From: Shimia sagamensis
GTDB lineage: Bacteria; Pseudomonadota; Alphaproteobacteria; Rhodobacterales; Rhodobacteraceae
DNA length: 64,000 nucleotides
Assembly: GCF_900182745.1 (NCBI RefSeq)
Contig: NZ_FXTY01000002.1
Location: forward strand, 558,001 to 622,000
Direction: 5' to 3'
Part shown: one piece after another, positions 53,453 through 62,899 of the stretch
Layout: each line of letters starts with the position of its first letter
Numbering within the stretch: the first letter of the stretch is position 1
Made by a program: the position numbers and the translations under genes
Notes under the pieces: generated by a model
Told to the model about the DNA's origin: nothing
What the model saw: the letters and a program-made list of their open reading frames with translations, nothing else
Database searches by the model: none

Positions 53453-54247
53453 ATGAAAACCGTGATCACCGCGACCGGAACCCTGATCGATGCGATCGGA
53501 ACTGAGCGCTTTGCACAAACCATGTCTGACACCCTCAAAGGCATAGCCGCATTCGATTACACGGTCGTTTTCGGATATCTCGGTGCAGCCAGCCCAAAAG
53601 ATCTGTTCGATGACTTTCCGACAAGTAAGCGCAAGATTTTTGTAGAGGACTATCAGGAAGGGCCGTATCTGCTGGATCCCTTCTTTTTGGCCTGCGGTAA
53701 TCAAGTCGAACCCGGCCTGTATCGGATCAAAGATCTGGCACCGGACAGGTTCTTTCAGGGTGAGTATTTCCGAAACTACTACGCCCGTACAGGTTTGGCT
53801 GAAGAGATAGGCTATTTCATCGAAATGCCTGGGAATACCATTGTGGTTCTTTCGCTAATGCGTGCCGAAAAGGCGTTTTCCGCAAAGGATTTCCGGCAAC
53901 TACGCGAGTTCTGGCCAGTTGTGCGCGCAACTTGTCAACGCCACTGGGGTGATTTGTCAGCGCAGTTTGGAGCGGATGCCAAAGGGACGTTAAGTGGGGG
54001 GCTGCATCACAGTGTAGAACTTGCTTTTACAAACTTTGGCGAGGGTCAATTAACGCCAAGAGAAAGGCAGGTCGTAGAGTTCACTCTCAAAGGTCACTCA
54101 GCTGATGCCGTTGGGCGCATTCTTGAAATCTCACCAGGCACGGTTCGTATCCACAGGCGGAATGTGTATTCCAAGCTTCAGATCAGATCACAGGGTGAGC
54201 TTTTTTCCAAGTTTATCGAAACTTTGGTGTCGGGTGAGAGTCCTTGA
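53453..54247 (+). CDS. LuxR-family transcriptional regulator
   Basis: A 264-residue protein with a C-terminal LuxR HTH (LTPRERQVVEFTLKGHSADA, then VGRILEISPGTVRIHRRNVYSKLQIRSQGELF). The N-terminal domain of about 190 residues is a roseobacter-type sensor (FDYTVVFGYLG, LLDPFFLACGNQVEPGLYRIKDLAPDRFFQGEYFRNYY) and lacks the conserved Trp/Tyr/Asp set of AHL receptors as far as I can see. It is divergent from the importer operon and most likely controls it. Confidence 0.88.
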   Translation: MKTVITATGTLIDAIGTERFAQTMSDTLKGIAAFDYTVVFGYLGAASPKDLFDDFPTSKRKIFVEDYQEGPYLLDPFFLACGNQVEPGLYRIKDLAPDRFFQGEYFRNYYARTGLAEEIGYFIEMPGNTIVVLSLMRAEKAFSAKDFRQLREFWPVVRATCQRHWGDLSAQFGADAKGTLSGGLHHSVELAFTNFGEGQLTPRERQVVEFTLKGHSADAVGRILEISPGTVRIHRRNVYSKLQIRSQGELFSKFIETLVSGESP

Positions 54248-54259
54248 TACGGTACGGTT

Positions 54260-55085
54260 TGACCTGCTCTTCTGAGAGACCGTTATTTTGGGTTAATTCT
54301 GTTCAGGTTTTGGTTTTCCTTCGACTGACTAACATTTTCTGCGGGTGTCAGGCCGCGAGACTGGAATGCGGGCCGTGGTGGTTAAAATCATTGCGCCATG
54401 CCATCACCAGATTGCGGGCATGGCGAAGGTTGTCAAACAGATGCTCGTTGAGGCATTCATCCCGCATCCGGCCATTGAGCGACTCCACGAAGCCATTTTG
54501 CATTGGCTTGCATGGTGCAATGTAGTGCCACTCAATGTTCCGGTCTTCTTGCCATTTCAGGATGGCATTACTGGTCAGCCTGGTCCCATTGTCACTGACC
54601 ACCAAGTATGGTTGTCCACGTGTCTCGGCGATCCGATCCTGCTCTCATGTATCGCGGAGGCCTGACAATGACGTGTCAACGACAGCAGCCAAACACTCCC
54701 GGCTAAAATCGTCGATCCCGTTCAGAATTCGGAAACGACGACCACAGGACAGGCTGTCAGAAACGAAGTCGAGGCTCCAGCGTTGGTTTGGACCCTGAGG
54801 GATCGTCATCGGCGCTCTGGTGCCCACTGCGCGCTTACGCCCGCCCCGTTTTCGGACGGTTAACCCTTCTCCACGGTAGATCCGATAAAGCTTCTGACCT
54901 GCCCCCTAAACCAACTTGCCAACTCGCTGACCGTTTCTTCGCCTTTCAAGACTTCCAACGCCACCTTGGCCTTGAACTCTGGATGATTTTGCGTCCGTTC
55001 CGACATTCCCGATCTCTATCGGGTTGAAGGTCAGCAGACAATAAATCGTAAATTACGTCAGTGTCCGATTTTCAGGGGCAGCTCA
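54260..55085 (-). mobile_element. Internally deleted IS3-family element
   Basis: The ends TGACCTGCTCTTCTGAGAG (54260 rightward) and, reversed, TGAGCTGCCCCTGAAAATC (ending 55085) match at 10 of the first 12 positions and fit IS3-family terminal repeats starting TGA-CTGC. Between them lie the start of orfA and most of orfB. The 826-base length is about 400 short of a full element. No flanking direct repeat is clear. Confidence 0.8.
54283..55006 (-). pseudogene. IS3-family transposase orfA/orfB relic
   Basis: From ATG 55006 the frame reads MSERTQNHPEFKAKVALEVL and then breaks near EETVSELASWF, where sequence jumps into orfB (KRAVGTRAPMTIPQGPNQRW, LDFVSDSLSCGRRFRILNGI, DDFSRECLAAVVDTSLSGL). Frameshifts follow near 54650 and 54350; the last frame gives SQSKENQNLNRINPK to the TAA at 54283. 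The DDE residues of the orfB integrase core are present in pieces ([21 protein letters not shown]), but the protein cannot be made. Confidence 0.85.
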
Positions 55086-55227
55086 AACGTCGCGGGACAA
55101 GCTGTTGCAATACTGCTAGCCGCGCATGATGCTTGGAATTGTAATGTGCAAAGTATGGCAACACAGGGCAATTAGCTATGCACCGGACCACCCGCAGATT
55201 GGGGACGTTGCAAATCGAACGAGCGTT

Positions 55228-56145
55228 TCATGTCATCATGTCAGATGAGGTAGCAGACACTGCTTGTTTCAGGTGTTGAATAAACAGGCGCAGCGGCACC
55301 AAAGCGCGATACTCTTGGGGGAAATAGATGTTCACCCCGGGCATGCAAACCCGATGGTCACTCAGTATTTCAACAAGCTCGCCAGTGTTGAGGGCGTCGG
55401 CGCTAAACTCGCGGAATGTATAGCCAACACCTAAACCGCGCGTTGCCAGTCCAACCGCCACAGGCAAGGAGTTGGCAATCACACTACCCCGCACATCGAC
55501 CGGATAATCACCGTCGACACCGGAAAAGATCCATGGCGCCAAGAGCCCGGAACTTGGGAAACGGTAGTGAAGACAGTTGTGCTCCAGTAAATCCGTGGGG
55601 TGCTTAGGCGTGCCGTGTTTCTCAAGATAGGCCGGGCTTGCTACCACTGCCGCTGTCATGGGGTCGGTCAAGCTGACGGCGACCATATCCTGTGCAATCA
55701 AACCACCAAGCCGAAACCCCGCATGCAGCCCCTCCTTAAGGATGTCCGACCACGCATCAGCCAGCACAAGCTCAATCTCGATTTCCGGATAGAGCTCCTG
55801 AAAGGTCAGCAAAGGCTCGCAGATCAACAGGTGATATACGAATTCTGGAATGGCGAGCTTTAGCGTGCCGCGTGTGCTTTGGCCCGCAGTGCGAGCGTTC
55901 TCAAGCCCATGGGCGAGCTGCTCAAATGCCGGAGCGGAGTTTTGGGCTAAGGCCCTTCCCGCTTCGGTCAGGCTGATCGACCGGGTTGTTCGGATGAACA
56001 AAACGGTGCCAATCCTATCTTCAAGACTCTTCAACTGATGGCTTACTGTGGACCGTTTGATGCCAAGCGTCAAAGCCGCCGCGCTCAGACTGCCCTCTTG
56101 AACGATAGCATTGAACACTTCCAGTGTGGCTAATGGCAGTCTCAT
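55228..56145 (-). CDS. LysR-family regulator
   Basis: A 305-residue LysR protein of the small CrgA/DsdC-like branch: LEVFNAIVQEGSLSAAALTL, GIKRSTVSHQLKSLEDRIGTVLFIRTTRSISLTEAG, and a C-terminal substrate domain with HYRFPSSGLLAPWIF, a pattern seen in LysRs that regulate quinone-reductase-like genes. It is divergent from such a gene with 104 bases between starts. The IS3 relic ends 143 bases from its stop codon. Confidence 0.9.
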   Translation of the reverse strand: MRLPLATLEVFNAIVQEGSLSAAALTLGIKRSTVSHQLKSLEDRIGTVLFIRTTRSISLTEAGRALAQNSAPAFEQLAHGLENARTAGQSTRGTLKLAIPEFVYHLLICEPLLTFQELYPEIEIELVLADAWSDILKEGLHAGFRLGGLIAQDMVAVSLTDPMTAAVVASPAYLEKHGTPKHPTDLLEHNCLHYRFPSSGLLAPWIFSGVDGDYPVDVRGSVIANSLPVAVGLATRGLGVGYTFREFSADALNTGELVEILSDHRVCMPGVNIYFPQEYRALVPLRLFIQHLKQAVSATSSDMMT

Positions 56146-56249
56146 TGTCTCATTTCCTACACCAGAGAAGTTAGATTTCGGTCAATTGTTGGCGTGGTTT
56201 GACATAGTTATGTTTGGCTAACTTGTAAACACAGCCTCCGAGGCCCTTG

Positions 56250-56813
56250 ATGAACACTCTTGTCTTATCCGCTCACCCCAATCTCGCAACATCCACCGCC
56301 AACCGGACATGGTTTGATGCACTTTCAAATACCGCTGGTGTCACCCCGCGCGACCTCGCCTCTGTGGGCGGGGCAGAAATGCACTTTGATGCGGCACAAG
56401 AACAATCATTCCTTCAGACCGCTGATCGCATCGTTCTGCAATTTCCGTTTTACTGGTATTCGTCGCCACCCGTTTTGAAAGCCTGGCTCGATCAGGTCTT
56501 GCTGTTCGGATTCGCCTATGGTCCCGGAGGCACACAGCTGCACGGCAAAGAGTTGGGACTGGCCATCACCACAGGTGGCCCTGCTGCCAGTTTTCAATCC
56601 GGTGCTTTCAACAACTTTTCGATGGCTGAGTTTCTGGTCCCATTTCAGCAGACCGCGCGGATGGTTGGCATGACTTACTTGCCTCCCTTTGTGTTGCATA
56701 GTGCCATGAGCCGTGATCACTCCGCGCTCAATGCCAGCATTCCTGCGTTGATTTCCTACGTCACCGCGCCGCGACACGCCATTGCCGCCAAAGCGACGCG
56801 CTCAGCCGGATAA
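56250..56813 (+). CDS. NAD(P)H-quinone oxidoreductase-like flavoprotein (KefF/NQO1 family)
   Basis: A 187-residue flavodoxin-like protein. VLSAHPNLATST carries the FMN phosphate-loop (HPxxxxS), and FQFPFYWYSSPPVLKAWLDQVLLFGFAYGPGG at about residues 70-102 is the family signature; ITTGGP follows. It reduces quinones by two electrons with NAD(P)H. ATG at 56250 is preferred over the TTG at 56247; GAGG is upstream. The divergent LysR is its likely regulator, with an SDR gene following 79 bases later. Confidence 0.87.
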   Translation: MNTLVLSAHPNLATSTANRTWFDALSNTAGVTPRDLASVGGAEMHFDAAQEQSFLQTADRIVLQFPFYWYSSPPVLKAWLDQVLLFGFAYGPGGTQLHGKELGLAITTGGPAASFQSGAFNNFSMAEFLVPFQQTARMVGMTYLPPFVLHSAMSRDHSALNASIPALISYVTAPRHAIAAKATRSAG

Positions 56814-56892
56814 CCCCCCCCCAATAACAACCAACCCAACAGGTGACGCCTCGACAGAGACCTCGCCGCCCCTTCAGCCTTAGGAGAAGATC

Positions 56893-57630
56893 ATGGAAAA
56901 TTTCGAAAACAAAGTTGTGCTTGTCACTGGTGGCGGAAGCGGCATCGGTAAAGCAACCGCCGCAGCTTTTGTCGCCAGCGGCGCGAAAGTTGTTATTACA
57001 GGCCGGAGAAAGGCCGTGCTCGAGAAAACCGCTCAAGAACTTGGATCACAAGTGCATTTTATTGCCGCTGATGTATGCGAAACGGGTGAACCAGCTCGGA
57101 TTGTCGAAGAAACCATCGGTAAATTTGGGCGCTTGGATGTTTTGGTGAACAATGCTGGAACCGGAACAATGGGGCCGCTGTCTGCCACCAGTGACACCGA
57201 CATTGAAAGCACATACCGGATTAACGTATTCGCCCCTTTGGCGTTTGTCCGCGAAGCAATTCCGCACCTTGCAACGACCAAAGGGGCGGTTGTCAATATC
57301 TCATCCGTCACCGCGCGTGGAACATTGCCTGCAGTTGTGGCCTATGCGTCATCGAAAGCAGCTGGAGAGCACGCGGTTAGATTGTTGGCCGCGGAACTTG
57401 GTCCAATGGGCATTCGCGTCAACGCAGTCGCGCCTGGATTCACCGACACGGACGCATTGGCCTACGTCAAATCGAATGAAGAAATGATGGGAATGATTGT
57501 TGCTCAAACGCCAATGGGCCGATTAGGGAAGCCCGAGGATATTGCCAGCGCGGTTCTGATGCTCGCCGGTGATCGCGCCGCGTGGGTTACAGGACAATCA
57601 GTGCAAGCTGGCGGTGGTTATATGCTGTAG
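56893..57630 (+). CDS. Short-chain dehydrogenase
   Basis: A 245-residue classical SDR: VVLVTGGGSGIGKATAAAFV at residues 8-27, TGRRKAVL (Arg-Arg at the end of strand 2 suggests NADP), NNAGTG, Ser-Ser then YASSKAAGE as active site, and NAVAPGFTDTD. AGGAGA lies six bases before the ATG. It follows the flavoprotein gene and may be cotranscribed; the LysR at 57804 is convergent. Confidence 0.9.
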   Translation: MENFENKVVLVTGGGSGIGKATAAAFVASGAKVVITGRRKAVLEKTAQELGSQVHFIAADVCETGEPARIVEETIGKFGRLDVLVNNAGTGTMGPLSATSDTDIESTYRINVFAPLAFVREAIPHLATTKGAVVNISSVTARGTLPAVVAYASSKAAGEHAVRLLAAELGPMGIRVNAVAPGFTDTDALAYVKSNEEMMGMIVAQTPMGRLGKPEDIASAVLMLAGDRAAWVTGQSVQAGGGYML

Positions 57631-57803
57631 CGGGTCTAAAGTTCAGCGATGCGCAGAGCAATGCGCGTCGCTGGTGTTGCGATACCAATTGGCGCGCTCC
57701 GTGCCAGTTCTGGGATGGCATCGAAAAGCATCGGAGCAGGCCCAAGGCGAAATCTATCGGGACTGGCGATTGCAGAATGGGGCATGGCAAAACCCGGCAA
57801 CAT

Positions 57804-58673
57804 TTAGGTCCAGTCAGCTTGAACCAAAAGATTGGAAAAAGTTTCAAGCAAATTTGGAAAACGTGCGCGCTGACTCAACAGCAGAGAAACAGTGCGTCGC
57901 TGAGTTATGCCATCTATGGGTCGAAAAACGAGCTCGTCGGGCAAGGCGCGAGCAACACTTTTTGGCAAGATGGTCACCCAATTGTTTGTTCGTGTCATCG
58001 CAATCAAAGAGTGTGTGTTGTGCACCACTATATGGGCTCCTTCCGAGGCGGATCTGACTGCGTCCAGATCCAATTGGCTGCACAAATTGTTGCTCATAAA
58101 TGCATAGGAGAAGATGTCGTCGAGGGTTGGCGGAGACGTAACTTTGGCCAGCGGATGTTCAGCTCCGCAAAGTAAACCAAACGCGTCTTCAAAAAGCGTG
58201 ACACAATCCACTCCGTTGAGAGATTGACTGCCTGAAGCGATGCCAATATCCGCCTCTCCATGCAAAATGGCCTCGGCCACCATCGCACTGTCCATGTCTC
58301 TTAGTTCGACCTTTAGATGCGGGTGCTGTTCCATCATTGTGGAAATAGCTTGAGGCAATGCTAGCCCCGTCGCCGACGGAATCGACGCAATTTTTATCAA
58401 CCCCTGAGGCGCATTTGCTGCATTCTCGATTGAGGTCACGGTGTCGTCAAACTGACGAAGCTGTGATTGAGCAATGCGAAAGACCTCCTGACCGAGGGGT
58501 GTCAGCTTGTTTTTCCGCTCCGTTTCAAACAGGCGCGCCCCAAGATGGCCTTCAAGTTGTTTCAGCGACATTGAGAGTGCAGACGGGGTGCGCCCCAATC
58601 GTGTTGAAGCCTCCATCAAACTTCCAAACTGCGCGACCGTGCTAAAGCACCGCAACATATCGATTTTGATCAT
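57804..58673 (-). CDS. LysR-family regulator of the aldehyde dehydrogenase operon
   Basis: A 289-residue LysR regulator. HTH: CFSTVAQFGSLMEASTRLGR then TPSALSMSLKQLEGHLGARLFETERK; effector domain IASIPSATGLALPQAIS and beyond. It is divergent from the five-gene operon starting at 58789 with a 115-base gap containing AT-rich LysR-like motifs, so it probably controls that pathway. The co-inducer is presumably the substrate. Intact. Confidence 0.9.
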   Translation of the reverse strand: MIKIDMLRCFSTVAQFGSLMEASTRLGRTPSALSMSLKQLEGHLGARLFETERKNKLTPLGQEVFRIAQSQLRQFDDTVTSIENAANAPQGLIKIASIPSATGLALPQAISTMMEQHPHLKVELRDMDSAMVAEAILHGEADIGIASGSQSLNGVDCVTLFEDAFGLLCGAEHPLAKVTSPPTLDDIFSYAFMSNNLCSQLDLDAVRSASEGAHIVVHNTHSLIAMTRTNNWVTILPKSVARALPDELVFRPIDGITQRRTVSLLLSQRARFPNLLETFSNLLVQADWT

Positions 58674-58788
58674 ACTTCAATTTTTCTGTAATTTGATTAA
58701 GAAGTTTAAGTTTGACTGATGTGACACCGAGAGTCCACGATATCTCATCAAACTTTGGCCATTTTGGCCAGCGCGTAAGGGACACGGC

Positions 58789-60240
58789 ATGTCAAACATC
58801 AATTGCAATTTTGTGGCGGGGCAATGGGTCACTGGGGATCAGGAAATTGAAAACCGGAACCCCTCGGACACAAGTGACCTGATTGGCCGGTATGCGCAGG
58901 CCAGCCGGGGCCAGTTGGACGAGGCACTGGAACAGGCGCAACGCGCGCAAGCTGTGTGGGCCACTTATGGAATGGAGCGCAAGCAGGCCGTTCTGATGAG
59001 CATCGGTAATGAATTGATGAGCCGTGCCGACGAGCTTGGCCGGTTGCTTAGCCGAGAAGAAGGCAAGCCCTTCGCGGAAGGGCGTGGAGAGGTTTTTCGC
59101 GCAGGACAGTTCTTCACCTACTACGCAGCAGAATGTCTGCGTCAACTGGGCGAAAATGCCGACAGCGTGCGCGAAGGTGTTGAAATTGATGTCCGCCGCG
59201 AGCCCGTTGGTGTGGTGGCCATTGTCTCCCCTTGGAATTTCCCAACTGCCACAGCGTCTTGGAAGATCGCACCCGCATTGTGTTACGGCAACGCCGTGGT
59301 CTGGAAGCCAGCAAATGTCACGCCAGCGTCAGCCGTTGCACTGACTGAGATCATCTCCCGACAGGACATTCCAGAGGGGCTGTTTTCTCTGGTAATGGGC
59401 GCAGGCAGCTCGATCGGTCAGCATCTTGTTGAACACCCCTCCGTCGATGCAATTTCCTTCACTGGCTCCGTGCCTGTAGGCAAAGGTATCGCCACCGCCG
59501 CCATTCAGAACCTGACCAAGGTTCAGATGGAAATGGGCTCCAAAAATGCACTGGCTGTTATGGATGACGGAGACCTCGATCTCGCTGTGTCCGTTGCCCT
59601 CGGTGGTGCCTTTGGCGGCACAGGTCAAAAATGCACAGCCTCTTCGCGGCTTATCGTTCATGCGTCAGTGCATGATGCGTTTGTGGACAAACTGGTTGCT
59701 GGCGCAAAGGCAATGAAAGTGGGCCACGCATTACACGACGGCACCCAAATGGGGCCGGTTGTGAGCGCCCAACAACTTCAGGAAAACCTCGAATATGTCG
59801 CGTTTGGGCAAGCCGAAGGCGCCGAACTTGCCTGCGGCGGGGTCAGATTGGAGATGCCGGAGGATGGGTTTTATATGTCGCCGGGCATCTTTTTGAACAC
59901 CACAAACGATATGCGCATCAATCGTGAAGAGATGTTTGCGCCTTTGGCTTCTGTGATCAAGGTCGACAGCTATGATCAAGCCCTGGCAACAGTAAATGAC
60001 ACCAACTTTGGGCTTACGTCTGGCATCGTCACCCGTGATCTGGCACGCGCGACGCATTTCCGGAGACACGCGCGAACAGGTGTTGTAACGGTCAATTTGC
60101 CTACGGCGGGAACCGACTACCACGTGCCGTTTGGTGGTCGTGGTGACAGTTCTTATGGGCCACGCGAGCAAGGTCGGGCGGCTGCGGAATTCTACACCAC
60201 GGTCAAAACAGCCTACATCAGCGCGGGGGTGCCTTCCTGA
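58789..60240 (+). CDS. NAD(P)-dependent aldehyde dehydrogenase (semialdehyde dehydrogenase-like)
   Basis: A 483-residue ALDH with PWNFPTATASWKIAPALCYGN, catalytic Cys282 in GQKCTASSRL and general base Glu248 in QMEMGSKNAL. GNAVVWKPANVTPASA and FAPLASVIKV agree. The sequence resembles 2-oxoglutarate semialdehyde and similar semialdehyde dehydrogenases, but the specificity is inference. It is the first gene of an operon: its TGA overlaps the start of the dipeptidase gene by one base (TGATG). Confidence 0.9.
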   Translation: MSNINCNFVAGQWVTGDQEIENRNPSDTSDLIGRYAQASRGQLDEALEQAQRAQAVWATYGMERKQAVLMSIGNELMSRADELGRLLSREEGKPFAEGRGEVFRAGQFFTYYAAECLRQLGENADSVREGVEIDVRREPVGVVAIVSPWNFPTATASWKIAPALCYGNAVVWKPANVTPASAVALTEIISRQDIPEGLFSLVMGAGSSIGQHLVEHPSVDAISFTGSVPVGKGIATAAIQNLTKVQMEMGSKNALAVMDDGDLDLAVSVALGGAFGGTGQKCTASSRLIVHASVHDAFVDKLVAGAKAMKVGHALHDGTQMGPVVSAQQLQENLEYVAFGQAEGAELACGGVRLEMPEDGFYMSPGIFLNTTNDMRINREEMFAPLASVIKVDSYDQALATVNDTNFGLTSGIVTRDLARATHFRRHARTGVVTVNLPTAGTDYHVPFGGRGDSSYGPREQGRAAAEFYTTVKTAYISAGVPS

Positions 60241-61217
60241 TGCGCATTGACGGCCTTCAATACGCCAATTGGTCTGAAAAGATCTTCCGGCAACTGCGCG
60301 AAGGCCGTGTTGATGCGGTGCATGTCACGATCGCCTACCACGAAACCTTCCGTGAAACGGTTTTGAATTTCGAACGATGGAACCGCTGGTTTGAGACCTA
60401 CAGTGATCTGATTTTAAAGGGCACATCAGCCCGAGATATCGACATTGCCCGCAAAACAAATCGCACAGCCATCTTCTTTGGCTTTCAAAATCCCAGTCCG
60501 ATGGAAGACGACATCGGGCTGATAGAAATCCTGCACACGCTTGGCGCGCGCTTTATGCAGCTGACCTATAACAATCAGTCTTTGCTCGCCACGGGGTGCT
60601 ACGAGGCTGAGGACTCTGGCATCACCCGCATGGGCAAACAGGTCATCAAAGAAATGAACCGGGTTGGTCTCGTGGTCGACATGAGCCATTCCGCAGACCG
60701 TTCGACGATTGAGGCGGCGGATATCTCGGAACGGCCAATTGCCATCACCCATGCCAATCCGTTTGAGTGGTCTCCGGCGCTTCGCAACAAGAAAGACGAC
60801 GTCATCCAAGCGGTCACGCAAAATGGAGGCATGATAGGGTTTTCGCTATATCCTCACCACTTAAAGGACAAATCGGCCTGCACGCTTCAGAGTTTCTGCG
60901 AGATGGTTGCCCGCGCCGCGGACACATATGGGGTCACCCATTTGGGCATCGGATCAGATCTTTGTCAGGATCAGCCCGACAGCGTTGTGGAATGGATGCG
61001 CACAGGTCGTTGGAGCAAAGAGATCGACTTTGGAGAAGGGTCTGCCGCTTCGCCCGGTTTTCCTAAAATGCCCAGCTGGTTCCAAGACAATCGTGATTTT
61101 GACAACTTGGAAGCCGGATTGCGGGACGTCGGCATGAGCGCTGACGAGGTTGCCGCGATCATGGGCGGCAATTGGTACCGTTTCTTTGACGATAACTTTG
61201 GCGCAAGCGTCCCATGA
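60240..61217 (+). CDS. Membrane-dipeptidase family (peptidase M19) protein
   Basis: A 325-residue TIM-barrel metal hydrolase. Conserved M19 elements are seen in MQLTYNNQSLLATGC, GLVVDMSHSADRSTIEAAD, PIAITHANPFEW and THLGIGSDLCQDQ, with His/Glu ligands for two zinc ions. The first zinc pair, usually near HxD at the N-terminus, is replaced by VHVTIAYHE, so activity may differ from true dipeptidases. Such enzymes cleave dipeptides or other amide bonds. It is coupled on both sides by overlapping stop/start codons. Confidence 0.88.
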   Translation: MRIDGLQYANWSEKIFRQLREGRVDAVHVTIAYHETFRETVLNFERWNRWFETYSDLILKGTSARDIDIARKTNRTAIFFGFQNPSPMEDDIGLIEILHTLGARFMQLTYNNQSLLATGCYEAEDSGITRMGKQVIKEMNRVGLVVDMSHSADRSTIEAADISERPIAITHANPFEWSPALRNKKDDVIQAVTQNGGMIGFSLYPHHLKDKSACTLQSFCEMVARAADTYGVTHLGIGSDLCQDQPDSVVEWMRTGRWSKEIDFGEGSAASPGFPKMPSWFQDNRDFDNLEAGLRDVGMSADEVAAIMGGNWYRFFDDNFGASVP

Positions 61218-62899
61218 TCACAGATACGCCGCATATCAAAAGGCGCCCTCCTTCGGAGGTGATGCGATTGGAGCGACTGGGCTCTTTGCATCAGAGTCGA
61301 TTGAGTTTTATGCGGGTGTTGTTACGGCGGTTGGCCGGTGACAACTGGGAGTTTTCTCGGCCACAATTTGAGATTGACGAAACCGGCGTTGGCTTTGCCG
61401 TTTACACGGCGACGGGGCCAGAACGCAGCTATTCTCTGGTCGCTTTTGCCCATGATCTACCGGATGAAATGCGCTCGGATCGGGTGATTGCCGAAGCGTG
61501 GGACGCCACCTTTACACTGTTTGATGGTGTGCCAAGTGATGCGGATATCGACCGGTTGAAACAAAACGTGCCGCTGCAAGAAGCAGGGCGGATCAGCGAA
61601 AAAGAGCTGTCGTTGTCTCGGGCCAACCGCTCAGTGCGACTTTGGGAGCATGTCGTGTCCGCTCTGGCCAAAGGGCATCAACCTGACACCAACATGATTG
61701 ATCAGGTTGGCTACCTCATGCGGACCACGGCGGTTTATGGATCGGGAAAATTTGGCGCTGCGGATCGCGAGACCATTTCGGATCGCGAGGAGTTGTACCC
61801 GCCTTTTCAAGTCGAAATGCTGTCTGTGTACCTCACTCGGGCCTTTGTTCTCGATCTGGTTCAGCACATGGCGCAAATGAAGGGTGGCACAACAACGGCA
61901 ATCCTGGATCCGTCAATTGCGCGGGACCTGGGCATTGGAAACTCCACTGGTTTGGGCATGGCGCCGTTTGTGATCAACCACCCAGTTTTGTTCAACAATT
62001 GGATTATGGCGCGGGAGGAGGCCATCCGTCAGGTACGGCTGATTGCGTCGGCGTCCGAAGATGTCACGGGTGTTTTTAAGAATCGCCTGAAACGCAGCGC
62101 CATTTCAGTTTCCCGATGGGCATCCAAACATCCTCTGCAGATTGAGAAAATCGACGCCTTGAAAAGCGACTTGGAGCGTCTGAGTTCACGGGTTGAGGAA
62201 GACGATTTTCAAACACCCTATCCATGGAACCAATTGATGGAATGGGCGGCCACACATCTTAGTACCGAAGGGCAGGAGCTACTGGCGTCGCTGATATTGG
62301 AACCCTATCCAGATTTGGTGGATCCGCTTGTCACCAGCATGGCGGACGCCAGCCCTGCCGTGACCACCATCGACGGCGCGATGCCGATTGGTGACGTGAA
62401 CAGCCTTCTTGAGCAAAGTTTCGGTTGGGCGTTTGAGTATGATTGGCAGTCCCCCCGCAACTGTGCACGCGCTTGGTATGTGTCCGAAGAAAAGCTGGAG
62501 CCGCGACTGGGAGAACGGTTTGAAGAGCCGATTGCCCCCTATGAGCAACCTTTGGCACCAGCCCGTGATGCGGCACAGGCCTACAACGCATTGAAAAATT
62601 GGCCTGAGACGTCCGAGATAGCCGAATTCCTGCAACGTCACCCTGAACACCGCCATACCATACGACGCGCGCAACTGAGCCAAAGTGCCCCCTATGGCGA
62701 AATTCGCGACAACACGATCGCAGTCGATGTGCTGCCAATTGACATGCTGCGCGCAAAACTCTCTTTTTTTGGCGCAACACATTTTGACCCAAGGTCAGAC
62801 CGCTGGGTCCGAATTTGTATGTTCGCCGGTGCCCCATATCCCGAGACCCTGTCTGAAGCCAACGCCGATGATTGGGTGTATCCGGAGTTGGCCCCATGA
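61214..62899 (+). CDS. 561-residue protein of unknown function
   Basis: I do not recognise a characterised family. The protein is soluble, mixed charge, with no signal peptide or TM helix. Notable parts: RRPPSEVMRLERLGSLHQSR at the start, DQVGYLMRTTAVYGSGKFGA, PPFQVEMLSVYLTRAFVLDL, LDPSIARDLGIGNSTGLGMA, then WAFEYDWQSPRNCARAWYVS. The GNSTGLGMAPF stretch looks like a nucleotide- or cofactor-binding loop. It overlaps the dipeptidase by four bases and the DUF3726-like gene by four, so all are made together and probably act as one pathway or complex. Confidence 0.75.
   Translation: MITDTPHIKRRPPSEVMRLERLGSLHQSRLSFMRVLLRRLAGDNWEFSRPQFEIDETGVGFAVYTATGPERSYSLVAFAHDLPDEMRSDRVIAEAWDATFTLFDGVPSDADIDRLKQNVPLQEAGRISEKELSLSRANRSVRLWEHVVSALAKGHQPDTNMIDQVGYLMRTTAVYGSGKFGAADRETISDREELYPPFQVEMLSVYLTRAFVLDLVQHMAQMKGGTTTAILDPSIARDLGIGNSTGLGMAPFVINHPVLFNNWIMAREEAIRQVRLIASASEDVTGVFKNRLKRSAISVSRWASKHPLQIEKIDALKSDLERLSSRVEEDDFQTPYPWNQLMEWAATHLSTEGQELLASLILEPYPDLVDPLVTSMADASPAVTTIDGAMPIGDVNSLLEQSFGWAFEYDWQSPRNCARAWYVSEEKLEPRLGERFEEPIAPYEQPLAPARDAAQAYNALKNWPETSEIAEFLQRHPEHRHTIRRAQLSQSAPYGEIRDNTIAVDVLPIDMLRAKLSFFGATHFDPRSDRWVRICMFAGAPYPETLSEANADDWVYPELAP

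Noticed and set aside
53453-54247. LuxR-type protein as a quorum-sensing receptor
   Set aside because: The conserved acyl-homoserine-lactone-binding residues are not evident and there is no luxI-type synthase gene nearby.
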